A DNA stretch of 60,000 nt from Membranipora membranacea (lineage: Eukaryota; Bryozoa; Gymnolaemata; Cheilostomatida; Membraniporidae): contig OU612067.1 in assembly GCA_914767715.1 (NCBI GenBank), positions 3,226,001 to 3,286,000 of the forward strand, read 5' to 3'. A program made the translations under genes and the position numbers. Below, one piece after another: positions 32,601-43,600 of this stretch. Position 1 is the stretch's first letter, and every line of letters begins with the position of its first letter. Below the pieces are notes generated by a model, which was not told where the DNA came from, made no database searches, and saw nothing but the letters and a program-made list of their open reading frames with translations.

Positions 32601-35600
32601 ACCTGGAGAAATAACCACTTTTGAGGTTTTCATATTGTGCGGCCTGGTATTGCCCTGTAAAACATTGCTTAAGCCGCGCGAAAACAACCACCCCCCCCCC
32701 CCCCCAAAGTGTCTTATAAAGATGATCTGTCAAAAAGTCTCAATCATAATGAACCATGATTTGGCAACCATAATGTGATAGTCATAAGGTGACTGTGTAC
32801 CAAATTTCAGAATAGTAGGTCAGAACTTAATGACACAACGGATGATATGTTGTTCTTTGCAAGTTCATGAGCCGCGCGAAAACATCCACCCCATTCATTC
32901 ATCTTGAAATCTACCTCAATCAAGAATTTGCCTGTGAGTGATGACAGTCAGTCACAAGTGAGACCTGGAGAAATAACCACTTTTGAGGTTTTCATATTGT
33001 GCGGCCTGGTATTGCCCTGTAAAACATTGCTCAAGCCACGCGAAAACAACCACCCCCCAAGCTGTCTTATAAAGATTATCTGTCAAAAAGTCTCAAACGA
33101 AATGAACCATGATTTTCTAGCAATGATGTGATTGTCATGAAGTGACTGTGTACCTAATTTTGGATTAAAAGGTTAGAAATTAATGACACAGCGGATGATA
33201 TGTCGTTCTTTGCAAGTTAATGAGCCGCGCAAAAACAACCACCCCATTCAGTCATCTTGAAATCTACCTCAATCAAGCATTTGCCTGTGAGTGATGAAAG
33301 TCAGTCACAAGTAAGACCTGGAGAAATAACCACTTTTGAGGTTTTCATATTGTGCGGCCTGATATTGCCCTGTAAAACATTGCTTAAGCTGCGCAAAAAC
33401 AACCACCCCCCAAAGTGTCTTATAAAGATAATCTGTCAAAAAGTCTCAATCATAATTGACCATGATTTGGCAGCCATAATGTGATTCTCATAAGGTGACT
33501 GTGAACCAAATTTCAGATTAGTAGGTCAGAACTTAATGACACAACGGATGATATGTCGTTCTTTGCAAGTTCATGAGCCGCGCGAAAACAACCACCCCAT
33601 TCATTCATCTTGAATTCTAACTCAATCAAGCATTTGCTTGTGAGTGATAAAAGTCAGTCACAAGTGAGACCTGGAGAAATAACGACTTTTGAGTTTTTCA
33701 TATTGTGCCGCCTGGTATTGGACTGTAAGATATTGCTTAAGCCGCGCGAAAGCAACCACCCCCCAAGCTGTCTTATAAAGATTATCTGTCAAAAAGTCTC
33801 AAACGAAATGAAACATGATTTTCTAGCAATAATGTGATTGTCATGAAGTGACTGTGTACCTAATTTTCTATTTCTTCTATTGGTTTTTCATTTAAACTGA
33901 CTTAACCTTTTCCTCAATTTGAAAACACTGAATCTTCAGTGTTCATTTAAATACCCGGGGAGCCCCTTTATGTACAAATAAGCTCAAACCGTAGTTTAAA
34001 ACAATCAGTGTTTTCTGGAGTTGTTGTCTAATATCATATCATCCGGTCATTCATAGGCCTGTGTAATGAGATATATGCAAAATTAAATTTATATAGATAT
34101 TTGTGCTTGCAGTAGCACATACCTCTGTTATTCTTTATTGGTATACTTTAAAGCCAACCTCTATAAATGAATAATAAATAAATGAATACTCATTATTTTT
34201 CTTAGCACTACAAAACCTATATTGGTTCTCTCTGCTAATTTGCTGGAACAGCTATACAAACAGTCAGGTTATCAATAATATTAGTCTGGATGGTGAAGCT
34301 GAAGCAGTGTTTGCCAATGAATACAAGCTGGCAGTTGCATATCAAAGAAATTCAGCTGCCATGAATTTTGGCATATTTATTCATTTAATGCTGAATGAAA
34401 AAATATTGAAATGGATGCGTTGCGATTTTCAATCATTCATTGCAGTTGTCTCCCAAAATAAAAGAGGAAACAACTTACAGTATGCTGCCATATGTGCTGT
34501 AATTCAAGGGATCTTACTGTGGAGTGAAAATATGACCATTCTATCTGAAATTTGGTAAACATTCACCTCATGACAATCACATTATGGCTAGAAAATCATG
34601 GTTCATTCCGTTTAAGACATTTTCACAGATAATATAAGACAGCTTGGGAGGTGGTTGTATTCGCGCGGCTTAAGCAATAGTTTACAGTGCAATACCAGGC
34701 CGCACAATATGAAAAGCTCAAAAGTCATTATTTCTCCAGGTCTCACATGTGACTGACTTTCATCACTCACAGGCAAATGCTTGATTGAGGTAGATTTCAA
34801 GATGACTGAATGGGGTGGTTGTTTTCGCGCGACTCATGAGCTTGCAAAGAACGACATGTCATCCGCTGTGTCATTAAGTTCTGACCTACTAATCTGAAAT
34901 TTGGTACACAGTCACCTTATGACAATCACATTATGGCTGCCAAATCATGGTTCATTATGATTGAGACTTTTTGACATAAATAATCTTTATAAGACACTTT
35001 GGGGGGTGGTTGTTTTCACGCGGCTTAAGCAATATTTTACAGTCCAATACCAGGCGGCACAATATGAAAAACTCAAAAGTCGTTATTTCTCCAGGTCTCA
35101 CATGTGACTGACTTTCATCACTCACAGGCAAATGCTTGTTCGAGGTAGATTTCAAGATGACTGAATGGGGTGGTTGTTTTCGTGCGGCTCATGAACTTGC
35201 AAAGAACGACATATCATCCGTTGTGTCATTAATTTCTAACCTTTTAATCCAAAATTGGGTACACAGTCACTTCATGACAATCATATTATTGCTAGAAAAT
35301 CATGGCTCATTTCATTTGAGACTTTTTGACAGATAATCTTCATAAGACAGCTTGGGCGGTGGTTGTTTTTGCGCGGCTTAAGCAATGTTTTACAGTCCAA
35401 TACCAGGCGGCACAATATGAAAAACTCAAAAGTCGTTATTTTTTCAGGTCTCACATGTGACTGACTTTCATAAATCACAGGCAAATTCTTGATTGAGGTA
35501 GATTTCAAGATGACTGAATGGGGTGGTTGATTTCGCGCGGCTCATGAACTCGCAAAGAACGACATATCATCCGTTGTGTCATTAATTTCTAACCTACTAA

Positions 35601-38322
35601 TCTGAAATTTGGTAGACAGTCACCTTATGACAATCACATTATGGCTGCCAAATCATGGTCCATTATGATCGAGACTTTTTGACAGATAATCTTTATAAGA
35701 CAGTTTGGGGGGAGGTTGTTTTCGCGCGGCTTAAGCAATGTTTTACAGGGCAATACCAGGCCGCACAATATGAAAACCTCAAAAGTGGTTATTTCTCCAG
35801 GTCTCACTTGTGACTGACTGTCATCACTCACAGGCAAATTCTTGATTGAGGTAGATTTCAAGATGAATGAATGGGGTGGTTGTTTTCGCGCGGCTCATGA
35901 ACTTGCAAAGAACAACATATCATCCGTTGTGTCATTAAGTTCTGACCTACTAATCTGAAATTTGGTACACAGTCACCTTATGATAATCACATTATGGCTG
36001 CCAAATCATGGTTCATTATGATTGAGAATTTTTGACAGATAATCTTTATAAGGCAGTTTGGGGGGTGGTTGTTTTCGCGCGGCTTAAGCAATATTTTACA
36101 GTCCAATACCAGGCTGCACAATATGAAAAACTCAAAAGTCGTTATTTCTCCAGGTCTCAATTGTGACTGACTTTCATCACTCACAGGCATATGCTTGATT
36201 GAGGTAGATTTCAAGATGACTGAATGGGGTGGTTATTTTCGCGTGGCTCATGAACTTGCAGAGAATGACATATCATCCGTTGTGTCATTAATTTCTAACC
36301 TTTTAATCCAAAATTAGGTACACAGTCACTTCATGACAATCACATCATTGCTAGAAAATCATGGTTCATTTCGTTTGAGACTTTTTGACAGATAATCTTT
36401 ATAAGACAGCTTGGGGGTGGTTGTTTTCGCGCGGCTTAAGCAATGTCTTACAGGGCAATACCAGGTCGCACAATATGAAAACCTCAAAAGTGGTTATTTC
36501 TCCAGGTCTCACTTGTGACTGACTGTCATCACTCACAGGCAAATTCTTGATTGAGGTAGATTTCAAGATGAATGAATGGGGTGGTTGTTTTCGCGCGGCT
36601 CATGAACTTGCAAAGAACAACATATCATCCGTTGTGTCATTAAGTTCTGACCTACTAATCTGAAATTTGGTACACAGTCACCTTATGACTATCACATTAT
36701 GGTTGCCAAATCATGGTTCATTATGATTGAGACTTTTTGACAGATAATCTTTATAAGACACTTTGGGGGTGGTTGTTTTCGCGCGGCTTAAGCAATGTTT
36801 TACAGTCCAATACCAGGCCGCACAATATGAAAAACTCAAAAGTCGTTATTTCTCCAGGTCTCACATGTGACTGACTTTCATCACTCACAGGCAAATGCTT
36901 GATTGAGGTAGATTTTAAGATGACTGAATGGGGTGGTTATTTTCGCGCGGCTCATGAACTTGCAAAGAACGACATGTCATCCGCTGTGTCATTAAGTTCT
37001 GACCTACTAATCTGAAATTTGGTACACAGTCACCTTATGATAATCGCATTATGGATGCAAAATCACGGTTCATTATGTTTGAGACTTCTTAACAGATATC
37101 TTTATAAGACAGTTTGGGGGGTGGTTGTTTTCGCGCGGCTTAAGCAATATTTTACAGTGCAATACCCATCCTCACAATATGAAAAGCTCAAAAGTAATTA
37201 TTTCTCCCGCTCACACTAGTGACTGACTGCCATCACTCCTAGGCAAATGCTTGACGGAGGTAGATTTTATGATGAATGAATGGGGTGGTTGTTTTCGCGC
37301 GGCTCATGAACCTGCAATGAAAGTATGTGTGTTTTGTGATGTGGCAACTACACATCTATCCACTGTTGGCTTAGTGCACCTTTCTTCGCAAACCAGACAT
37401 CTCTAAATCATAGGAGCTTCAAATAACTAGTGTTTGCGAAAAATAGATCCCCAAAGTACCATATGAAAAAGAGGCTTTATACACTCATTCAATGAGATAC
37501 CACCACCATCCCCATGGTACAACTTTGGCCATCATAGTGGCAGCCAGAACATCATGGTATGCTCTACTTAGATGATCTGACCCATTTAGAATGGTGATAA
37601 ACAGCTGGGCTCTCGATATGGACAGTCACAAATAGGGGGGACAGTTTACAATAGGGGGGGACGGTTTACAATAGGGGGGGACAGTTTACAATAGGGGGGG
37701 GACAGTTTACAATAGGCCTGTTTTTATTGTAAAGTGTCCCCGGGACAGTTTACAATATTGTAAAGTGTCCCGGGGTTGTTTTCGCGCGGGGGACAGTTTA
37801 CAATACTACACCGGTTCATCATCAATATTTGTTTTTATTGAGGATTTCATATTAATAAGTATGTTATAAACAACTAAAAATAACAAAAAAATATATAGAG
37901 GTATTTTATTTATTTCAATACAAACTGACGGATTTAACATGTGTAACATTGCGCAGCATACTTGCGCTGTATAGAGTTTTGATTTGATTCTATACACTGA
38001 TGACCACAAAATTTTCCATTGGATTTTGAAAGTATGCCTTGCAACGAAGCAACCTTTTTCCATGATTGGAGATTACAAGTGGATCACAAATGGCCTGACA
38101 CTGAGAATAATTCAACATTCTGTGCAGTCAACGCCAACCATTTGCCATTACATTGACTTTCTAATTCTTGACTTGTAGTTGGCAAAGCAAATTGAAACTA
38201 AGTTTGAGGAATCTGAGCTGAAGGTTAACGATATTATCAGTGAGATAATGAAACATGATGACAAAGATGAAGACGGTGTGATATCATTCAATGAGTTTAG
38301 GACAAGACAAGACCCAATATAA
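29673..38322 (+). CDS. Gene C: secretory FKBP-type PPIase with two EF-hands, last intron holds the foldback element
   Basis: Exons 29673-29929, 30211-30356, 30742-30899 and 38179-38322 give 234 residues with intron phases 2, 1, 0 as in B and D. Signal peptide 1-20; an acidic linker 21-55 (about 30 residues longer than in B); FKBP domain about 55-155 (SMHYTGTLLSGKQFD, HVIQGLERGLVGMCPG, IPPHLGYG, IPGGATLIYDVEI) with the F-D, V-I and Y active-site positions present and L at the usual W. Cysteines 59 and 114 form the likely disulfide. EF-hand loops are DTDNDKQITYDE (176-187) and DKDEDGVISFNE (215-226). It ends RQDPI with no ER-retrieval motif. The 7.3-kb last intron contains the 6.9-kb palindromic element, 39 bases after the donor. 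No lesion is seen in any exon. AATAAA at 38465. Confidence 0.85.
30951..31130. repeat. Subterminal short repeats, left arm
   Basis: Repeats of ATTGTAAACTGTCCCC at about 20-base steps, preceded by two copies in opposite orientation (GGACACTTTACAAT). Includes one CGCGCGAAAACAACC, the motif of the inner array. AT-rich and C-rich halves alternate. Confidence 0.85.
31447..33864 (+). repeat. Tandem array of ~353-bp units, left arm
   Basis: Units start at about 31447, 31799, 32152, 32508, 32870, 33223 and 33576 with GAGCCGCGCGAAAACAACCA. A second copy of the same core lies about 165 bases into each unit (AAGCCGCGCGAAAACAACC). A C run after this second core varies between units. Six units contain an ORF of about 75 codons (MKSTSIKHLPVSDESQSQ...) that I regard as incidental unless shown otherwise. 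Confidence 0.9.
33865..34540. other. Loop (unpaired centre) of the foldback element
   Basis: About 675 bases without inverted partner, including a plus-strand ORF from 34307 (83 codons, MFANEYKLAVAYQRNSAAMN...) with no recognised domain. A stretch near 34130-34165 resembles 28550-28580. This is where a transposase would be expected if the element were autonomous; none is seen. Confidence 0.6.
34541..37315 (-). repeat. Tandem array of ~353-bp units, right arm
   Basis: Reverse-complement array of the same unit, cores near 34660, 34822, 35010, 35177, 35366, 35532, 35725, 35885 and onward to 37300. The ~75-codon ORF reads inward on the minus strand in several units and is shifted by a 2-base insertion near 34975. 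Confidence 0.9.
37625..37814. repeat. Subterminal short repeats, right arm
   Basis: Four copies of GGGGACAGTTTACAATAGG-like units, then the inverted pair and the CAGTTTACAATACTACACCGG end, mirroring 30940-31130. Confidence 0.85.
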
Positions 38323-38464
38323 AGCATATCTTGTGATCTGCTTCCATGAGCTATATGTTAGATATGAGATTGTCATTTATTATCTTTCATCAATTACTAG
38401 CCATCATAGTTTCATTGAATTCATTTGAGTTGTCCACAATTCTGTATCGGTGTTATTGCTAGCT

Positions 38465-38470
38465 AATAAA
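38465..38470 (+). terminator. Polyadenylation signal of gene C
   Basis: AATAAA 143 bases after the gene C stop codon. Confidence 0.6.
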
Positions 38471-38599
38471 CCAAACTCAAAACGGCGCATTTTTACATTT
38501 CCTGCATTGGTGCAATCTCATTGGCCAAAACCTGCCAGTTGGTAGATGATGTTTGTAATTAACAGGGCTCATGCCATTGTGAGTTTGGCTGGGATTAGG

Positions 38600-39743
38600 A
38601 TTGGATTGTGCTGGTTTACATTTCAAGGTTGAGAATGGATCGAAGCAGGGCTGTGTGCTTGCTCCAACATTTTTTTCCATCTATTTGTCTGCTTCGTCAT
38701 ACCTTCAGAGACTTTCCGCGAGGAGTGTGGATCCAAACCAGACCTGGTGCAGATCTTTTCAATATCAGTCAGTTCAAATCAGTAGGAAGCACAAAAAGGG
38801 CATTTGTATGTGAACTTATGTTTGCAGATGATACTGCATTTGTTGCTCACAGCCATGCAGATGCACAGGAAATTATATCTCGTTTTGCCCAGTCAGCCAA
38901 ACAGTTTGGATTAAAGATTAACATCAAGAAGACTGAGGTGATGTACCAACCTCCACCGGGCTTATCTGACACAGGCGATGACACCCATATCGATGGAGAA
39001 AACCTTGCTATGGTTAGCAGGTTTAAGTATATCGGTACAACTGTCACCAACAACAAAAAGCTTGACACTGAACTGGAGATACGCATGTCCAATGCCTCAA
39101 AGGCCTTTGGGAGACTAAGAGATCGTGTATGGGAGAATGAAGATCTTACCATCAAGACCAAAAGTGCTGTGTACAGAGCCATTGTTCTTTCAGCTCTGCT
39201 CTATGGTGTTGAATCCTGGGTTACAAGGTTACAGCTCATAAACTTAGCGCATTCATGTTGAGACACCTGAGACAGATACTAAACATAAAGTGGTGGCAGT
39301 TTATATCGGATGAAAAGATCCTGAAGAAAACTTCCTTGCCTAGCATGTACAACATTCTCATCAGCAGATGCCTCGGATGGACCAGTCATGTCAACATACT
39401 GGATAACACCGGAATACCAAAGCTTATACTGTACTCACAACTCACTGATAATTTCTTTTCCTCTTTTCCTTATCCTTTTTTTCAGCACTATTCGGAAAAA
39501 GTTCTGCTACTGGAATGAAATAGACTGTCAATAAAAGTGTTTTAAAAAAATGGTACACATGGAATTGGACGCCCAAAGCTGAGATACAAGGATATCATCA
39601 AAAGAAACCTAAAATATCGAGATATCCCCCTTGGATCCTGGCAGAGCCTCTCCAAAAGCAGAGATGTTTGAAGACAACTGATTCGAAGGCGAAATCATCA
39701 TCATCGGACACGCTAACTACTACTAACTACTACTAACTACTAC
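38600..39743 (+). pseudogene. LINE reverse transcriptase, 3' half, frameshifted
   Basis: GSKQGCVLAPTFFSIYLSA is RT motif B. After a frame change come CELMFADDTAFVAHSHADAQ (motif C with F-A-D-D), FGLKINIKKTEVMYQPP, FKYIGTTVTNNKKLD and SALLYGVESW. A second frame change leads to MLRHLRQILNIKWWQF and LGWTSHVNILDNTGIPKLIL. A third piece (GRPKLRYKDIIKRNLKYRDI) starts near 39569 after an insertion of about 80 bases. The copy ends in a CTAACTACTA simple repeat (39712-39743), the kind of tail seen at LINE 3' ends. It may be the same family as the fragment at 1-790, which covers the upstream part of RT. Inactive. Confidence 0.85.
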
Positions 39744-41700
39744 CTGGTGTTAATTGGTTTTGAAGATAAGATGTCGTCAAGAAGTTTAAAAACTTAAATT
39801 TGTGACAAGAAGTGTAATGTTGCCGCAGTCCAAATATTATTTGGCAAGTCTCAAATTTAAGATGCATGTCAAATGAAATTACAACCATGTAGATTGCTTG
39901 TTGAAGGAAAGGAAAAAAACATCAACCAACTTTTGAATGATCTCCCTCATTCCATCAATTTTCCAAGGACAGTTTCTGCGGCTTGCCAATTGGTAATATC
40001 CCTATTTTAAAAGGGCTGAACCACCTTAATTCTACCTCTATTCCTGAGAGATTTTCCCAATGCCATTCCAAACTACTTGGATACAGCCATATGTAGTGTA
40101 GGACAAGCAATGCAATACCCAATTACTATCATTTTTCCTTTGGACTGCACTTTAGAACAGGCATGCGTCCTGTGAGCCAGACAAGATATCGTTCCAAGCT
40201 CTTTGCCTACAAGCTAAGCAACTAACTACAGCTATCATCACTGGGCACCGATTCTCTTCATAAATGTTTTGAATTAATAAATCGCAAACAGTTTTGATGC
40301 TCTTCTACTATAGCTAATCTACTGGAGCATTCTTACTCTAGGAGCCATTGACTTGGCAAAATTTCTCAGAATCTGCAAAACACAATAATATCATTCATTG
40401 AACCCACCATACATAGACCATATAAGAGAGATTATCAAGTAACATTACACAGCACTCATTTATGTGTGAATACCCAAAGATAATAATCAGCCGCCATTCT
40501 ATTGTATTGTATCTTTAGGATTTAAACATCAAGTCCATTGCAAATTTTATGAAAATGAAAGTATTTGAAATCTACACAATACACACATCCTTGTTTATAT
40601 GAACAAACTCAGATTACTACAGCATAAAGTGTCTCATAACACTACTTTAAAATGCGTTTTTTTTAAAATAGAAGAAATGGCTGAATCAATGTCCCGCCTT
40701 CAACCACATATGTGTAGTAAAACAAGTTGAGTGTGTGCTTATAAGATTTTTTACACTTATTTTGCCTGATATGTGCCATGAAAGCTTGAAAAAAAGAAAA
40801 ACTAAAAAAAATAATGTGATAGCTAACTTAAGCCATTCATGTCCAATTTAAATCTGGGAGCTTCAGGGGGACAGCGTCAAATAAGACCCAGTGCATAGAA
40901 GAAGAAAAAAAAACATAAAAAACATATTATGTGATGTCGTGAAATTATCTCAATAGCAGATGAATTGCATGTATCCCATGTATTGATAGAACTTCATTGA
41001 AAATTAATTGTGTGAAAACTGTCTAAAGTTTAACTGTAACAACAAATGATTGTGGAAATTGTAAAGTTCACAATAATTAAATGAATTATTAATTATTATT
41101 TTCATTCAGTAAATTAATATCTAATAATCAATTCTTAATTATTTAACTTTTTCAATTAATTGAATTAAATTTATTATAATAAATCTAATTTAATTATTAA
41201 TGCTAATTTAATTAAAATAATAATTATTTGAAAATAATAAAGTTAATCAAAATTTGCTTATTAAAATATAAATTAAAAAAATAATTAGCTTATTGATAAA
41301 TAGTAAATTATTAGAAAGTTTACAATAGTTAGAAATAATTAGGACAAAATGTGAAAATTGATAAGTTTCATTATTTGAAAACTAATGCAACTCAGAATAT
41401 TATTGTATTGTGTCTTATTTATTTTCTTTTATTTATGCGCCACACTTTCGATGTTATCAACCTATTACAGGATGGATATTAGAAATTAGGCAATAAACAA
41501 ACTTCAAAACTTTGAAAAGAATTTCATCTAAAAGAACTGAAATTCTTCAACCCATTTACTAAGCCTGCGAATAACTTGCGACTTAGACCTACAAATATTT
41601 TCATAATAAACAATTCTTTTCACTACGCATTACACATCTTTTATCAATGTTTTTCACAAACTTACCACTGTATACTAGTTGAGCACCTTCTGGACAGGAA
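39744..41700. other. Intergenic; extremely AT-rich stretch at 41050-41350
   Basis: No gene recognised. From about 41050 to 41350 the sequence is almost only A and T, built of TTAATTA and AATTAATT words, a low-complexity region. A sequence such as this may be an artefact-prone or matrix-attachment-like region; nothing more can be said. Confidence 0.5.
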
Positions 41701-41799
41701 TCTTAACTACATATTATGTATGTAGCGCCCAAATAACCTGAAGATAATTCTGGGGTTCGTTTTTCCCCAGACAAGGTCAACTCAGGCGATTTTAACATG

Positions 41800-42330
41800 T
41801 CACGAGTATTTTTAATTCCTGACACCATTATAAATCTGCTGCAAGCAGAGATGTTCAAGCAGCTGATTGTGATTCTCATTCTTCATTAAATATTCACCAT
41901 AACTTTTCAAAAAAATCAATGACCACCAACAAAACAGAAGAAAGAACGAAAATCGCATGAGGGTTTTTGCAATATTATGAACTAAACTGAGCACAAAGAC
42001 TGGTCGTGTTCTCAACAAAATTCACTATCCTTACTTTGCGTGCTGAAGTTAACGACTCACTAACCCACTATTTATTGACATGAGGTCTGCAATCACTCAT
42101 CAGTGTTGTAAGTACGTTCCTTCAATCTTTTTTTTCAATAAAAGGATAATTCTGTTTGAACACACTCATTGTGTGTATTGTTGGCGTAATGATTACATGG
42201 CAAAAAATATGTATCTCGTGGCACATAATATTTAAAACCATTAAGCGTTGTAATCAACACATATTTATTTATTTTTATTATTCCACACAAACATATTCCC
42301 ACACAGTCAGGAACTTTAGACCAAAGCGAT
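41800..42330 (+). repeat. Ancient duplication block, copy 1
   Basis: Shares in order with 48660-49480: GCAGAGAT near the start, a TTCACCA...TCAATGACCACC stretch, AAACAGA, GCAATAT-ATGAA, then (later) CATATGAGGT or CATGAGGT, and TGCAAAAAA-TA-GTATC-GGCACAT-ATATT-AAAAC. Diverged and non-coding. Confidence 0.5.
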
Positions 42331-42602
42331 GTCGGTTGAGAAGAGACCTTGCAGCTTTTTGAGTTTTTTTTTTATCCCGACAAAAATTTGATGTGGCTCT
42401 CAGACATTGACGGAATGGGATTGCTTCAGAATTTTGATATTTGTGTCAATGCAATGTACATAAATGATAGATTAAAAAAACATTCATTAAAATGTAGTGT
42501 GGTAGCTTAGTTTAAGAAGTTTGGAAATACAAGGAGAGGGCAATTTGTTTATTATTATCGATCGCCTACAAGCTCTTTTGACTAGTGCCTCAGAAGGTTT
42601 CT

Positions 42603-43232
42603 TAAAGCATCCATGAAATAAGCATCTCTCTATGTTTACCTGACACTACAGGTCATTCCCAACATTTTGGTGTATTGTATGAATCCATAGCTCAACCTGG
42701 ACCGGAGATACAGGCTCTCAAAGTCAGCACTGTCACAGCTAGCTCATAGGCAGAGAGTGTGACATAACACACGGGCAGTTGAGTGCAAATGCAATTAGTG
42801 TGCTCGCTGAAGCATATTATTTCCATTGCCCAATAGTTATGCGTAAATAATTACCACATATACTTCATGCCTAAAATATGGATCTGCCCCAAACTTCTCA
42901 CAACTCATATTCACCTCTCAGGCTAGTAATGTGTAATTTGTTTTTAAAAATTGTCCACTGGAACACTTGCTTCAAAAACACAAATTTGCCATTGTCAGAC
43001 CATTTAAGCTCCGCCCATTAACCCGAGTGTTACGTTTAAGTACTAGATGATGTTGTATAAGCCCTAATAATAGCCCATTCCACTGAGCTAGCTGTGACAT
43101 TGCTGACTTTGAGAGCCTGTATCTCAGGTTCATATTGGGATATGGATTCATACAGTTCACCAAAATGTTGGGAATGACATGTAGTTTCTGGTAAACATAG
43201 AGAGATGCTTATTTCATGGATGCTTTAAAGGT
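42603..43232. repeat. Inverted repeat with ~140-base arms
   Basis: Left arm 42603-42745 (CTTAAAGCATCCATGAAATA...GAGAGCCTGTATC complement...) pairs with 43087-43232 (...ATTTCATGGATGCTTTAAAG). The spacer is about 340 bases with no transposase. The copies are diverged by several substitutions and small indels. A foldback or MITE-like element, or an inverted duplication. Confidence 0.8.
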
Positions 43233-43379
43233 TAGCTTGTGTTTAATAGGTATAACTAAATATATTAATCAATTGCGATGTTGTTAGCAATAAGCAAATC
43301 ACATGATATAAGTTAACATGAGATCTTTAGTTCTAGAGCCATTGAGTAGTAAGTTTTAAATGCTGAACCAGGCAGTGAG

Positions 43380-43600
43380 TAGTTGTGTCTTTTGTAGTCA
43401 CCATCTGCCTACAGTCTACCAGGAAACCAGTTGATTAGGTTGATTATATCGGAGAGTTTCTCTATGAGTAGTGTAAGGCTTATGGTGTTGAAATAACTAG
43501 TGAAGTCCAAAAATAACCAGCAGGCATAGCTTTGGGAATTCAGCAATTCAGGTGATCAGTAACCGTATCAAGGAGAACAAGGAAATTGAGTTAATAAGTG
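43380..43600 (-). pseudogene. Short LINE RT scrap (motif A region)
   Basis: On the minus strand, YACWLFLDFTSYFNTISLT is followed by LLIEKLSDIINLINWFPGRL. This matches RT motif A (LFLDFSSAFNTI in the intact LINE at 56513-59281) and the following helix. Stops and frame changes surround it. It is a short relic of a CR1/L2-like LINE. Confidence 0.55.

Larger units (their letters stand above)
30940..37814. mobile_element. Giant foldback element with tandem-repeat arms
   Basis: Left arm 30940 to about 33864 and right arm about 34541-37814 are near-identical reverse complements around a ~675-base loop. Ends read CCGGTGTAGTATTGTAAACT and its complement. Each arm, from the tip inward, has short subterminal GC-rich repeats, a ~300-base unique spacer and an array of ~353-base units (about seven on the left, one more on the right, which accounts for the ~350-base difference in length). 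No transposase is recognisable, so the element is non-autonomous or of an unfamiliar type. The organisation recalls Foldback and Galileo elements, whose long inverted ends contain tandem repeats; Galileo belongs to the P superfamily. CCGG at both edges could be a 4-base target duplication or part of the ends. Confidence 0.9.

Noticed and set aside
31833-33837. Tandem ~75-codon ORFs as a family of real protein genes
   Set aside because: They are part of a satellite-like unit, have no initiation or splice context and change mostly at amino-acid level; kept only as a low-interest question.
34307-34558. Transposase in the foldback loop
   Set aside because: No catalytic motif, only 83 codons, and its end runs into the arm.
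31447-37315. CRISPR-like or bacterial repeat array
   Set aside because: Units are 353 bases and almost identical throughout, with no unique spacers, in clearly eukaryotic DNA.
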